Shown: positions 22,067 through 33,300 of the stretch, piece by piece
How positions within the stretch are numbered: position 1 is the first letter of the stretch
How the letters are laid out: each line of letters starts with the position of its first letter
Assembly: GCA_027924585.1 (NCBI GenBank)
Contig: BSBM01000186.1
Coordinates: 7,626,001-7,690,000, forward strand
Direction: 5' to 3'
DNA from: Larix kaempferi
Taxonomy: Eukaryota; Streptophyta; Pinopsida; Pinales; Pinaceae
DNA length: 64,000 bases
Program-made: the position numbers and the translations under genes
Notes under the pieces: model-generated
What the model saw: only the letters and a program-made list of their open reading frames with translations
Told to the model about the DNA's origin: nothing
The model's database searches: none

Positions 22067-22589
22067 TTATTCTTTTGCTCCTTCCTCTTCACAATCTATG
22101 TAGAATAATTTATTCCTGCCACACTTATGTCCCTTACTATTCTTGCTGTCACAATTAAAACATATACCTTTGTCTCTTCTTTCATCTAGTTGTTGATATT
22201 TCAACCTTTGAGGTGTGTTAGAAGAAGGAACATAATTCTCTCTATATGTGCTGGAGGCGGTCCTTCTAGTAGTCATCGCCATAATTTTACTTTCAATTTT
22301 CCTTATCAAACTAAAAGCATTATCCAATGATTTAGGTTCAAGGATATGTATATCATGTTGAATATTATCCTTTAAAGTACCCATAAAGAGATCCAACAAA
22401 TTATCTTTTGAAATATTCTTCACTCTAAGACTTAACTTATGAAAATGCTTGATGTGCTCTGTAACTGGACCTTTTTGTTTGAGATTTATCAACTAACTAA
22501 AGAGAGTGTTGCTATTAATATCGTCGTAATGTGTAATCAATTATTTCGTGAACATCGAACAAGAGATAATAGAGTCCATTTTATGGTCA
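22067..22589 (-). pseudogene. Ty3/gypsy gag C-terminal part of element C
   Basis: The minus strand has LKQKGPVTEHIKHFHKLSLR and DNLLDLFMGTLKDNI, matching the Ty3 gag capsid. A nucleocapsid follows, GICFNCDSKNSKGHKCG, a CCHC-like knuckle with the altered spacing typical of chromoviruses (C-x2-C-x5-GHKC). The 5' part of gag is missing because the LTR of element D begins at 22590. A stop or frame change lies between this block and the protease (22066-21995). Confidence 0.8.
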
Positions 22590-24366
22590 TGTTGAAGCCT
22601 TGGATGTGTAAGTTGCTGGAATGGGTTCTAAGGCTAAAATAGAGGGTGAAAACCTAGACTGAAAGGCTTAAAAAGACTTTGTGCAAGAGCAATTCTATCC
22701 CCAGCCTGTTTGGTGTAGTTAACTCTCACTGCTACAAAGGCCTCCGCTGGCACTTATGGGTTTTGATCCTGAAAGGATCAATCTTCCTATGAGGGAATAT
22801 TAAAATTTCCTAACTCTAAAATGGATCTAAACCTATAACAAATCCAACTTAAAGGAAATCTAAACTAAGTCAGATCTAATCTAAGAGAAGTGTTTTGACT
22901 GTATCAAGGATAACTTGTTTGAGTTTAAATAATTCATTTCACCAACTTAACAGAAATGTAAAATTGGATCTTTCCTTATGACTTCAAAATACAATCAGGC
23001 AATGAAAATTAACTGATAATAGTTTAAACATTATTTGCATGCAAGATTATCCTGTAGTTCTTATGTTAATTGAAAAAATAACATGAATTAATAATCTCTA
23101 TTAATCATTTGCAGAAATAGATAAATATTTTAATTAAATAAATTCAATTAAAAGAAAAGATACGCAAACCATTAATTAAGACAAATCCAAATCATAGATC
23201 AATGCATTAATGACTGATTGCAAAATCAAAACAACATTCATTCAATATTTAAGGTGAAGAAATCAGATATCATCAAAGAAATTTGATAACATAGACTCAT
23301 TAAAATATGATTACAAATCAAAAGAATGGTGCAGAACAAAACAATCCATTATCAACTGCAAGATCATGGGAAATCAATGGCTAAGATCAAACATGCAGGA
23401 TGCAGAAGAAAACTTGTGGATGTTTATTTCACAAATATATACATCCTTTCTGCAATCTGCAATCCCCAATTGTGGGTTGCGGGTTGGGGAAATGCAAACC
23501 ACACTAATGAATCTAATGACTCTTCCGCAATCCGCAATTTGCAATTGCAGGTTGCGAGTTGTGGAAATGCAACATGCAAAATTATTAACAAAGTGTTCCC
23601 ACAATTTGCATTGCGGGTTGCGAGTTTCGGGTGCAAACAACCACAATTATTTGAAAAAAAATTCCACATCTACAATCCACATTGCGAATTGTGGGTTGCG
23701 GAATGAAAAATGTTCCAAACCAAAAATCAAACCTCCACAATCCGAATTGTGGATTGCGGATTGCGGGTTGCGGAAAGAATTGACTTTTGGGAAAATCAAA
23801 GCTTTCTGCAACTCACAAACACAGAAAATGAAAGGCATTTTGAAACTGGAAAATTACTAACTTAATCAAATCATGACAAAGCAATAAAAGCATGATGAAA
23901 AACCCCAAAATGACCATGTAATTGAATCATTACCTTTTCATATAAAAATTTCGGGCTCCAATGTTTTCTTGAAAACATGGGATCTGTTGTACCTACAACA
24001 AATGGCGATTGGCTGGGACAAACCAGTTATCTCTGTAAATAAAATATGTAGTTACCAGGAAGACATGTCAGCAAACTTATATTTCAACCTATAATTCACA
24101 AAATGTTCTCATAAAACACAATCAAAACAATAGAGTTAGTCATATGATTGATATATCCCCATCCAAAACCATTTAATGATGATGTTGATATGACAAGTTA
24201 GTCTTAAAAACAAGTAGGAATCCTTTACCAATACGTAGTCATAGGAAGGGAGTTTATGATGAACCTTTGAGAAAACTTAGAACCATTTTGGGTTTCCAAA
24301 TCTGGAATCACCTTGGGTTTATTAATTATTTATTTATGTACAAATAAATTACTCACAATATATACA
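22590..24366 (-). repeat. 3' LTR of element D, 1777 bp
   Basis: The minus strand starts TGTATATATTG at 24366, right after a long purine tract, and ends CA at 22590. The inner 707 bases match the 5' LTR. The remaining 1.07 kb (U3 side) has no partner in the window. Confidence 0.8.
23455..23800. repeat. TTGCGGGTTGCGG-type dispersed short repeat in the D LTR
   Basis: Four clusters of words such as TTGCGGGTTGCGG, CTGCAATCCCCAATTGTGGG, CCGCAATTTGCAATTGC and GGATTGCGGATTGCGGGTTG, each with partly palindromic CAATTG centres. They lie inside the U3 part of the 3' LTR. Confidence 0.7.
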
Positions 24367-24413
24367 TTCCCCCCCCGCCTTTTTTTCTTTTTCTTTTTAT
24401 TCTCTTTTTTTTT
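24367..24413 (-). promoter_or_regulatory. Polypurine tract of element D
   Basis: 47 almost pure purines on the minus strand, ending GGCGGGGGGGGAA next to TG of the LTR. Confidence 0.82.
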
Positions 24414-25388
24414 TCAAGCATAATGAAAATATGCAAACAAGACTTATGTTGATACAAGGCCATTTCCCTAACTTGGTGATTAGATTTTGGCAATGTCATT
24501 CATAGAATTGATTTGGAAACTGAACAGGACAGCTCGGTAAGGAGACTCCTTGTCTTTTAGCTTTTAACACTAAAAGAATTACCATGGCTTGGTGACCATA
24601 AGTGGTAATTTCAGTCCAAAATTAGACCCATGACCATGGTAGGGATGGCTTGTAATAAGACCCCCCTTATCCTCCTATACAACAAACTATCTTACAAAGG
24701 AAAACAAAATTTATTAGTGCATAAATTACAAGACACTACCATGGCTTGGTAGCCATATGATAGTAGTGTTACTCACCGATGTTTTGCATATCACGAATGG
24801 ACCGACCTGTGATATGATCTTCCACCTTTTAGCAGTAGCTGAAAGTCACCTCCCAAGTTTGGTGGCTTGAGGTGGATATGTCATTCCACTTAAAAATCCA
24901 TGAACATAATGGGTTGGCTTGCAATAAGACCCCCCATCTTGCAATATACAATTATTAAGGTGAATTATTTTCAAGGTGATCGGAGTGGGATCCATAATAG
25001 GTAAGGTTGACAAGGCTGTGAATATATGCTGCCATTCACTTGTGAAACATAAGGCAAGAAAACCAATTGCTTTCTCAACTTCAATTAACCAGATAAAACA
25101 TCCATAAAGATATTGATTAAGGTGGGGAGGTATCAATTAAGGATTTGCCAATATTGACTGTTAATTCCATGAAAAACATTTTCTGATGTAGGATGAGTGA
25201 AATTAAACTAACATTGCAACTTGGAAACTTCAGACTAAATTTAACTTTGAAACATAGCATTGAATAGCCTTTGCCACATGTATGGACATTATTCAAAATA
25301 AAACCAATATACAAAAGAAAAATAAAATGAAAACAAAGTAGGAAAGCAAACAAACCACACTTTATGTACAGTAAGTGAATTTGATCAA
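24414..25388 (-). other. 3' untranslated spacer of element D
   Basis: No frame recognised. A motif of the form GGCTTG-AATAAGACCCCCC occurs twice (about 24647 and 24911), and ACCATGGCTTGGT occurs twice (about 24581 and 24740), suggesting a diverged internal duplication of about 160-265 bases. Confidence 0.55.
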
Positions 25389-26527
25389 TCAAACAAAATA
25401 CTTTTTGAGCAATTGCACATTCACTGGGTAGGTGTCTGTGATACCTTCCAGTGTCTGCAGCCGAAGAGTACTAGGACCAATATTTTCTGTAACAATGAAT
25501 GGTCCTAGCCATAAGCATTGTAACTTGGTGTAATCATTCTTATCTTTGTGTTGCTTATCCCACTTTAACACCAAGTCCCCTAGAGTAAACTCCTTGTCAG
25601 ATGAGGAATTATCATCAAACGATCTCTTTACCAGCTACTGATGTTGATACAGCTTGTTTTTGAACTTCTCCCTATCTTCTTCCAGCTTAAGTAACATATC
25701 AATTATTTGTTGGAGAGGGGAAGAATCATCTTCTTGTATGTATTGTGCCAATTGTAGTGAAGGAATCATGAGGTTGGATGGCAATATGGCCTCCTTACCA
25801 TAAACTAAACAGTAACGAGAATTTCCTATGGCTGCCTTTGGGGTGACCTGGTCTCCCAAAGAGCATTGTATAGATGGGTGTGCCAATATTTATGGTGAGT
25901 AGCAACTATCTTCTTCAAGATGTTAATTAATTTTTTGTTGGAAAACTCTGCTAATCCATTGCCTTGTGGATAATAATTGGCAGAAAAATTCAGCTTTATC
26001 CATTTTTCAAGGGCATACTGTGTAAGATCAATGGAAGAAAAATAAGATGCATTATCAAACACTAAAAATTCAGGGGAACCAAACCTAGTGACTATTTGTA
26101 TTTCAAGGAAGGATATCACTTGGTTTGTATTGCATTGTCTGAGGGGGACTGCCTCTACCCATATGGTAAAGTAGTTTGTGGCTGTTAAGATGTACTTGTG
26201 CTACAGGGAGGAAGTAGGGCTGATGGGTCCAACAAAATCCATCCCCCATTGTTGAAATGGAAACTGAACTGTTACTGTCTGCAAAGGAAACACAGGTTTT
26301 TTCATTTTCCCAGCACACTTCTGGCATTCTTTGCATCTCCTGACATATGAGTACGCATCTTTAAACAAAGTAGGCCAGTAGTATCTTGCTGTCAGGATCT
26401 TATGTGAAGTGGTTTCTCCTGAGAAGTGCCCTCCCTGAGGTCCTGCATGAAATTGCAAAAGAATATTATCAGTTTCTTCCATCTCTACACATCTGAGAAA
26501 AATACCATCATAATTCTTCCTAAACAA
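25389..26527 (-). pseudogene. Integrase of element D
   Basis: From 26527 the minus strand gives the HHCC zinc domain (FHAGPQGGHFSGE, RRCKECQKC), then the catalytic core with WGMDFVGPIS (first D), FLVFDNASYF (second D, where the family has TDNG) and YYPQGNGLAEFSNKKL (E). Next comes a C-terminal part with YGKEAILPSNL and a GDLVLKWDKQHKD-like segment leading to LWLGPFIV and LEGITDTYPVNVQLLKKYF. The last is the usual Gypsy integrase tail. Breaks lie near 26200, 25860 and 25600. Integrase inserts the cDNA into chromosomes. Order and motifs are clear; function is lost through stops. Confidence 0.88.
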
Positions 26528-26713
26528 AACCCCATCTATGAATTGATATGGTATTGCTTTTAACCTTAAAGCTCTGCATTTTTTTAAGTCAAGGGTTTCA
26601 AGAGAAAACCCATGGGTAAGGAAGAATTTAATGTCATCATACCATTCAGATGTTTGAGCTGTGATAAAATTAATAAAACCTGTTTTTGTACTCTCTTCTT
26701 GTTCCCATTCAAT

Positions 26714-27298
26714 CTACTGTTGTAGAGGATCATTAGATTGAGCAGTTAGCAGACACAAGACTTGGCCTTTCACAATATTTGTTGGTCTGATCTCCAAATC
26801 ATATTCTTGCAAAGCTGTCATCCAGTGAGCTCTCTTTTCACCCAATTCTTTCTGAACTAGAACATTTCTGATAGCTACATAAGGTACAATGACTTTAGTC
26901 CGAGATTTCAATAAATATGGTCTAAATTTTTTTACCGATTTATAGACCCTGTAAGCTTGTTTATCGACCTGGGAGTAGTTTAGTTATGCTCCTTTGAACA
27001 TGGAGATCATGAATGAAATAGGGATTTCAGCATCATTATCATGTTTCTGTGTAAGGACAGCTGCGTAGGAGAAGTCAAAAGAAAACGTGTACAAAATAAA
27101 ATCTTTGTTGAAGTCTGGAGACATCAAAGCGGGGGCTTCCACAATGGCTCTCCAAATTTCAACAAATGCATTTCTTTGTTCCTCAAACCACTTAAATTGG
27201 GCATCTTTTTTAACCAATTGTTTCAACGGCTTAACAATTTGAGCAAAATTCGGAACAAATATACGAACAAAATTAATCTTACCAAGAAAAGATTGCAT
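26714..27298 (-). pseudogene. RNase H (Gypsy type) of element D
   Basis: The minus strand from 27298 begins MQSFLGKINFVRIFVPNFAQ, the RT thumb-connection block, then KWFEEQRNAFVEIWRAI, then the RNase H start LYTFSFDFSYAAVLTQ. There the catalytic D-A-S is changed to D-F-S. After a stop at about 26984 come QVDKQAYRVYKSVKKFRPYL and EKRAHWMTALQEYDLEI. It degrades the RNA of the RNA:DNA hybrid in active relatives. Confidence 0.86.
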
Positions 27299-28471
27299 GG
27301 CTTTACGTGACCCAGGTAGGCCGATCTTCGCAATGGCTTCTATGCGTTATGGATCAATGATCATGCCTTCTTTCAAAACAATAAAACCCAACAACTTACC
27401 TTCAGTGACTGCAAATATAGATTTTTTCGGGTTCAATGAGATTCCATATCTTCTGCAGCACTCGAACACCTGTTTCAGAGCAGACAAATGTTCCTGTCAT
27501 TTTTTAGAATAAATGGTAATATCGTCTAAATATACAATGATAGAATTGTGCAACAATCCCCTAAAATCTATGTCCATAGCTCTTTGAAAGATAGCACCAT
27601 CATTTATCAGCCCAAAAGGCATTTTCCTGTAGGAAAAGGTTCCCCAAGGGGTCCTAAAAGTTGTTTTTAGTTTATCATCAAGGGAAAATAGGACTTGGTT
27701 ATATCCCGAGAAGCCATCGAGGAGAGAAAACATCTCAGACCCTGCTACTTTCTGTAGAATCTGCTCCATTGGAGGAACAATGTAGTGGTCCTTTTCAGAA
27801 GCTCTATTTAAGTTTTTGAAATCAACACAGAGTCTGATTTCCCCATTCTTCTTTTGAATAGGTACCGGATTAGCAATCCACTGTGTATGTCTGGCAGGGA
27901 ATACAATTCATGCTGCCAGTAATTTCTCAAGCTCCTTCTTGATAGAGGGTTCTAGACTGGGATGAATCTTCCTTAACTTCTGTTGGTAAGGTTTTACCTC
28001 AGGTTTCATTGGTATATTATGGTGCATGATACTGGTGTCAAAATTTTTGAGCTCATCGTATGTCCATACAAAGACATATTTGAACTCCTTACACAGTTTG
28101 ATAAAAGATCTCTTTTCCTCAACAGAGCAATCAACCCCTAGATTGATGAAACGAGGATTCTGTTCAGTTCCTAGGTTGACTAGCTCATAATTGAGGGATG
28201 AACTCTGGGTTTTACAGTTGGTCTTTTGCTCGAACTTATCTTGCAAGTCATAATATTTATCGAGTTTGATGATTGATTTACGGATAAGATTGTAAAGATG
28301 AGTGGAATCATCCAAAGACTTCTCATGATCAGCTTCATCTATTGCCACATCTTGAAATGTGTCCTGGGATGTAAGAAAGTCTAATATTTGCTTTTCATCA
28401 TGAAACACTTACCAATTAGTCACATTATCAGGAATGGAAGGCCTATACATAAGTTCAATTGAAAAAGTGTT
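27299..28471 (-). pseudogene. Reverse transcriptase and pre-RT region of element D
   Basis: From 28471 the minus strand gives a pre-RT domain with EKRSFIKLCKEFKYVFVWTY and IPMKPEVKPYQQKLRKIHP. After a stop at about 27908 follow RLCVDFKNLNRASEKD, EMFSLLDGFSGYNQVLF, TPWGTFSYRKMPFGL and the catalytic IVYLDDITIYSKK. A stop follows at about 27497, then KKSIFAVTEGKLLGFIV. YLDD and the DGFSGYNQ motif are intact, so the core was lost late. The pre-RT phrase (PEVKPYQQKLR..HP) is like that of Tat/Athila-side elements. The 5' end joins in frame to 43946 once element E is removed. Confidence 0.88.
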
Positions 28472-28476
28472 AGGGG
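28472..28476. repeat. Target-site duplication of element E, left
   Basis: AGGGG, repeated at 43941-43945. With one copy removed the D reading frame is continuous. Confidence 0.85.
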
Positions 28477-29379
28477 TGTTACACCCAAAATCTACTCATC
28501 ATAAGATTAAGTGTATACACCCCTAAAGACACCTAGACTAAGTAATCATCCTGGGAGGATTTGTACCCAATTGTGCTAGGTTTTGAAGGGTCGTCGCAGG
28601 TTGCACACTAGCAACATGCGACGTCACATCTTGCTCCACTGCAGGGTGTGACGAGGTTAGTTAATGGGAAAGCATAGCTTATTCGAGATCCTTCTCGAAA
28701 CTTTCTCATTTGGGGGCTTATCCCTGACCTCTAGGGGAGCTGGTACTCGACTCCTGACTCTTTGGGAGGATAACCTATCTCTCTCCTATCATCTCTCAAC
28801 CTATTCTATCCATACCCTATCCATTTAGTCCTATATAAGTGAATCTCACTCCCATCCCAAAGGGAGGAAGACTATGGTATCTACATGCTAGTGAAATCAC
28901 TCTTAGAACATCTCCACTCACCTATTGGAGAACTCATACTTCGTTGGAAGGATATGGCAATTGGCTTTGTCAGAGAAGGGCTACAGTGTTAAGTCATTAG
29001 TTGTGGTTCTATATCTCTATCATGTACTCCTCTATTTGCAGTAATACAAATGCTTTCCACCAATATTGTTCATGTGTGCAACGATATTGAGTAGTTTACC
29101 TGCTTAACTATTTACTTAGATCGCTTATTGTATAGATGTCTTTTACTCGTTTCTCTTGTTTCTTGTCTTGACAGGTCTTGCACCTTGGATCTGACGACCG
29201 TGGGATGTGAATCAACATTCAAGAGAAAGGATTGCGCAGTGAAAAGGTAAGGCATCTAGTACTTGATCCTTAAGTAGATCTAGGAGATGTACTTGTAGTC
29301 TGTTCTATTTGTTCTAGACTCACTTTGAGCTAGGGAGATCCAACTCGCATCCGCTCGAGTGGATTGTCCGATACCAAAT
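28477..29379 (+). repeat. 5' LTR of element E
   Basis: Contains a palindromic patch with TCGTCGCA at 28591-28598 followed by GGTTGCACACTAGCAACATGCGACG, and a TATA box. The 3' edge is set by comparison with the other LTR and the target duplication, with an uncertainty of a few bases. Confidence 0.9.
28832..28839 (+). promoter_or_regulatory. TATA box of the E LTR promoter
   Basis: TATATAAG within both LTRs (also about 43398-43405), in the expected upstream half, conserved between them. Confidence 0.65.
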
Positions 29380-29398
29380 CTGGCGACCATACTAGGGA
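29380..29398 (+). promoter_or_regulatory. Probable primer-binding site of element E
   Basis: TGGCGACCATACTAGGG starts at 29381, right after the LTR, with the TGG needed to pair with a tRNA CCA end. I could not name the tRNA. Confidence 0.5.
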
Positions 29399-31546
29399 GC
29401 ATATAGAGTTTGGTCAGTAGTTGTCAATTTGAGAGTCGTTTTCAGTTGATTGCTTGACACAAGCCTTTTATTTTTGCCATTTACTTCTTAGAGTTTATTT
29501 CACTATCAGATATTCATATTGAAGACTCCGATCTACTTCCTCTGAGTTTATACAACTCATTCCCAAACCATTCCATAGTTCATTACTGAGAGATCTGATT
29601 CATTTTTTAATCTAGACTTCGCCTGTCGCACCTGGGAAATGGAAATAGAGTGACACTATGTCATTTTGAGTCTCTGTTCTTTACCTATTGGATACTTGTC
29701 GCACCCCTTGCATTGGCATACTGCGACATCGTCGCACTTCCCATGTAGGCAGACTGGGACGTCGCACTGTGCACAAGGACAGAGTGCACCGATTTGTCAA
29801 ATTTTTGGCATGCAGGAATCTCCTCTCCATTTGACAGTCTGGACTTTGGTTTGTTGTATGAACTCTCTCTGTGCTACAAGATCTAGACAGGGATCCCATT
29901 TATGATTTATGTTTTGAGTGTTTGGTACTATTTGGATTGATTTTGGGTTCCATTTTGGACAAGCTTGAATACCGGTAGTGGTGGATACTCTTGTCTCCTC
30001 CACCTTCATCTGTTCACCCTTGCATTCCCTTATTTCCATCCTTGATCTGATTGGTACATTAGATCAGCTTCCAGACCTCATTTACATTTGTTTTGAGCTT
30101 TGCTAGATTAGTTTGCTTGCTGCTGCTTGATTTGGAGTTAAGTGTGTCTTTCAGCTTGGTTGAGTGCTTGTCTTTTCTTGAGTCTTCTGAATGTACTAGT
30201 GCTGCAAGTAGTGTTTTATTTTCAGTCATTTAGATATGAAAGCTCAGTTTTTAACAAGTTTATTCTTTGATGCATCCATTGAAAAGTTAAAAGTGCTTCT
30301 TTCCCATCATTTCTTGAACATTATTGAAGAAAATTGTTGTGCTTTGGAAAATTCTCATTTATGTTTTGGAAATGTTGAATGAATGTATGATCTATTATGT
30401 TTTTCTTGAATTATGAATCGCTCATTTTCTTGAAGGGCTCAAAATACGTTTCGATTTTTGCAAAGTTAATTCCATGCTAAGGAAAGATAGATGCATTTTT
30501 AATTTTTGTTTCCTTTAGATCAGTGAAAGTGAAATTGAAAAACTTGCATATTCCATTTCAGAATCCTCTCTTTTCATTACCTAGTGTCATTTTACTTTGA
30601 AAAGAAAAAGAAAAGGAAAAATCATTTGATTTGGATAGTAGTGTTATGATTTTTTGTGTTTCGTTGAAAAAATAAAAGAATACTTTCATTGTCAAATTTG
30701 TTTGAATTGGGATTGTGTTGCATTGAGTTTGTTTTGGCAATACTATTGGATAAAATTTTCTCCTTCCCATAGCTTGAATTCATTGAAAGAAAAGAATATT
30801 TCGTGCATGTAGCCAGGGCTTGCATTATGCTTTTGATTATGTACTCACCTCATGCATTCACCTAACGCATCCACGATAAAATTAATGGTAGAACTATGTA
30901 AACTTTTTAGCAGCTTGTGCGTAAGTTAGAGACGTGTTCCAGTGTCGTTAAGCGTGGCAGCTGTCGTTATTTGCCAACACTGTATCTCGGGGGTATTGTA
31001 GTCTTCCACGTACTTATCGGTATATCGAGCTCCTTCATGTACCCAACAAGTACTATAATTCATACTTGGCGTATATCGAAGGGTGTATCACGTACACGGT
31101 AGTATATCAGAAGGTCTCTTTCTGAACGGTTGTGCATTAGACAGCACCACTATGGATTTGAGCTCCCACGTGCCTTGCATATATCGTGAGACACCATTAG
31201 GATTCCTGAAACCAACCAAGTTAACAATTTGGTCATCTTGGAAAAGCAATACACCGAGAACAGCACTCGGGGAGATTAGCATGCATGTACTATCCAGGTA
31301 ATTGGGTATGCAGGAAAGGGCATGGTCCCAATCCTCCTTGTCGTGTCATATTGTTGGACCATGCAGTATATCATGGTTTGCGATGCCTTGATAATCCCGT
31401 GAGGTTCCAAAATTTTTAATCCACTCTGTCACATAAGTTTGCTTATTGCCTTAGTTTGAGTAGGTTTTTTTGGACTGCTTTTCTTTTAGCATACTCTTAG
31501 GAGAAATGCTATTTCAGCCATCCTGGCTGATCATCCTGACACTCTG
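29399..31546 (+). other. Leader of element E
   Basis: About 2.1 kb without a convincing reading frame. 29620-29770 has five GTCGCA or TGCGAC words. 31015-31200 has a cluster of GTATATCG/CATATATCG words. Both sets recall the LTR palindromes. Confidence 0.6.
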
Positions 31547-32694
31547 GTGGATTTTCCCTGGAGAAGATCCCATAGGATCTTAAACTTATCATTCGAATAT
31601 CCCCTTAATCCGGAGGTTATTTCAAGGGTAAGAATGGATCAGTGTAACGCGATCATAGTTATTGAAGTGGAAAACCCCACTTTGAATGTTGGAGGACTTT
31701 TGTTTCCACAAACTCCTCCAGATTCACCTACCTCTCATCCCTTGCAGAATGAAGGAGCACAAACCCCCACTTCACAAGACCTTTCTCCCATCATCATGGG
31801 AGAACTTGGATCATTGGAATGGATAAACTGACCTCAGGATGACCCCACAATAGCTGTTGGTCCTTCAGCAGCTTATTGGACATCTTCTACAGACCACCCA
31901 GTGGCTCATTTTGCCATCTCATCCCCACCTAACTGGACTACTCCAGAGTTCTCTAGGCCTTACTATAGGCCTGACCCCGCCGATATTTTCAGCCCCATCC
32001 ATGAACATTTGGAACAGTTACGTATTAGAGGTGATGAGATTCGAAGACAAAGTCACGAGCAATACTCTGAAGAGTTTCGAAATCGCCATTTCCAACCAAG
32101 ATTTGATGACGGAAACATCCTAGTTCATCCGATATATTTCGGATCACTTGAAGCACCCCACCATGAGACTGCTAATAAGACTGGTCAACCCTCACAAGAA
32201 TCCAGTCTTGCACCTCAAATGAACAAACCGATGGAAGGACAATAGTCCAACACACCTGTCACTACCACAGTTACTTTATCAGTTCCTCCCCCACCTCAGA
32301 ATTCGAGGGGAGGGTATTCCATTCCCATGAATTATCTTATTGGTAATATTATTACTACGATAGCTAGTCAACAACCTATGTTGGTTCAACCTTTGAATAG
32401 TGGTCAACCTATCGTGGCTGGGGGGCGACCCCCATTTCCTAACCAGAATGTAAATGGTGGAATCCCCAACAGACCCTCTGTTGGACCTTCCCAACCCGCT
32501 AGACCGTCCACCATGGAATTATCTCATGTTGGGTGGCCGTTAAATGTAAATCAACCCTCATGCATTCAAGCGTATCTAGGTTCTGTTAACCCTGTTTCAG
32601 GCCAACCTAATCCAGGAAACGCACCATACGGGATACCTTATCCTGAGAATCCATACACTCTATGGGGGCAACAACCTGTGTTGCAACATTGACC
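31547..32694 (+). pseudogene. Gag N-terminal region of element E
   Basis: Broken open blocks (31547-31831, 31901-32245, 32327-32692), rich in proline, serine and glutamine, with stops between. Blocks such as YYRPDPADIFSPIHEHLEQL and SQQPMLVQPLNSGQP show compositional bias but no named domain. It lies directly before the glycine/proline repeat and the capsid core, so it is most likely the long N-terminal extension of Gag. No start codon can be chosen with confidence. Confidence 0.55.
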
Positions 32695-33300
32695 CCAACC
32701 GACTATCCCTCAAGTACCACCACCCCTATTCGACCCTCCCCACCTCTTGCTAGAGGTGGCAGGCCCCCACCTAAACTTGGTGGAGGCCCACCTCATTTTA
32801 CCTACAACATCCCTCACCCTTCCAGCGATGGCAGGAATGGTCCACCACCCCCTCCCGGTGGAGGCGACGTGGGACCACCATATCATGGTGGAGGAGGACA
32901 TTTCCCTTCGGGTGGTGGAGGTGGTCCACCAACCCCTCCAGGAGGAGGCGGTGGAGGACCTAATTAATATGGTGGTGGCGGTGGTGGTGGAGACCCTCAT
33001 CCTTCGACGGTGGAGGTGGTGGGGGACCCCATCCTTCTGGCGGTGGAAGTGGTCCACCACCCCCTTCAAGTGGAGGTGATCGTGGGCCACCTCATTATGG
33101 TTATGGGCCCCCACCTCCTCCCAGTGGTGGCGGTGGACCTCCACCCCCTCTTGGAGGTGGAGGTGGACCCCCACTTCATTGGAATGGACCACCTTATGGT
33201 GGCTGACCTCCTTAGGGTCTAGGAGGCACACCCCCCTACGGTCAGTTTCCTCCTGGTACACCTTATGGTCAATTTGGTCCTTACACGCCTTATCCATATT
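32695..33300 (+). repeat. Glycine/proline-rich triplet-like repeat in gag of element E
   Basis: Dense GGTGG, GGAGG and CCACC words. In one frame it encodes PPPPGGG-type repeats, and in others histidine/valine-rich strings. The frame is disrupted at several points. This is a low-complexity expansion rather than a folded domain. Confidence 0.75.

Larger units (their letters stand above)
13791..22589 (-). mobile_element. Element C: truncated Ty3/gypsy (chromovirus-like), split by Copia B
   Basis: Gag (22589-22067), protease (21994-21594) and start of RT (14496-13870) lie in order on the minus strand, with Copia B (21593-14497) between protease and RT. The bases GGTTT occur once on each side of B. 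Deleting B plus one GGTTT joins the two halves in one reading frame, without stop at the junction. C is cut off at the gag side by the LTR of element D and ends inside RT at the left. Neither C LTR was found. Confidence 0.82.

Noticed and set aside
23366-23860. Overlapping frames on both strands in the D LTR
   Set aside because: They come from TTGCGG repeats in U3; no domain, not conserved in the other LTR.
32710-33297. 195-codon histidine-rich minus frame
   Set aside because: Low-complexity reverse of the gag glycine/proline repeat.
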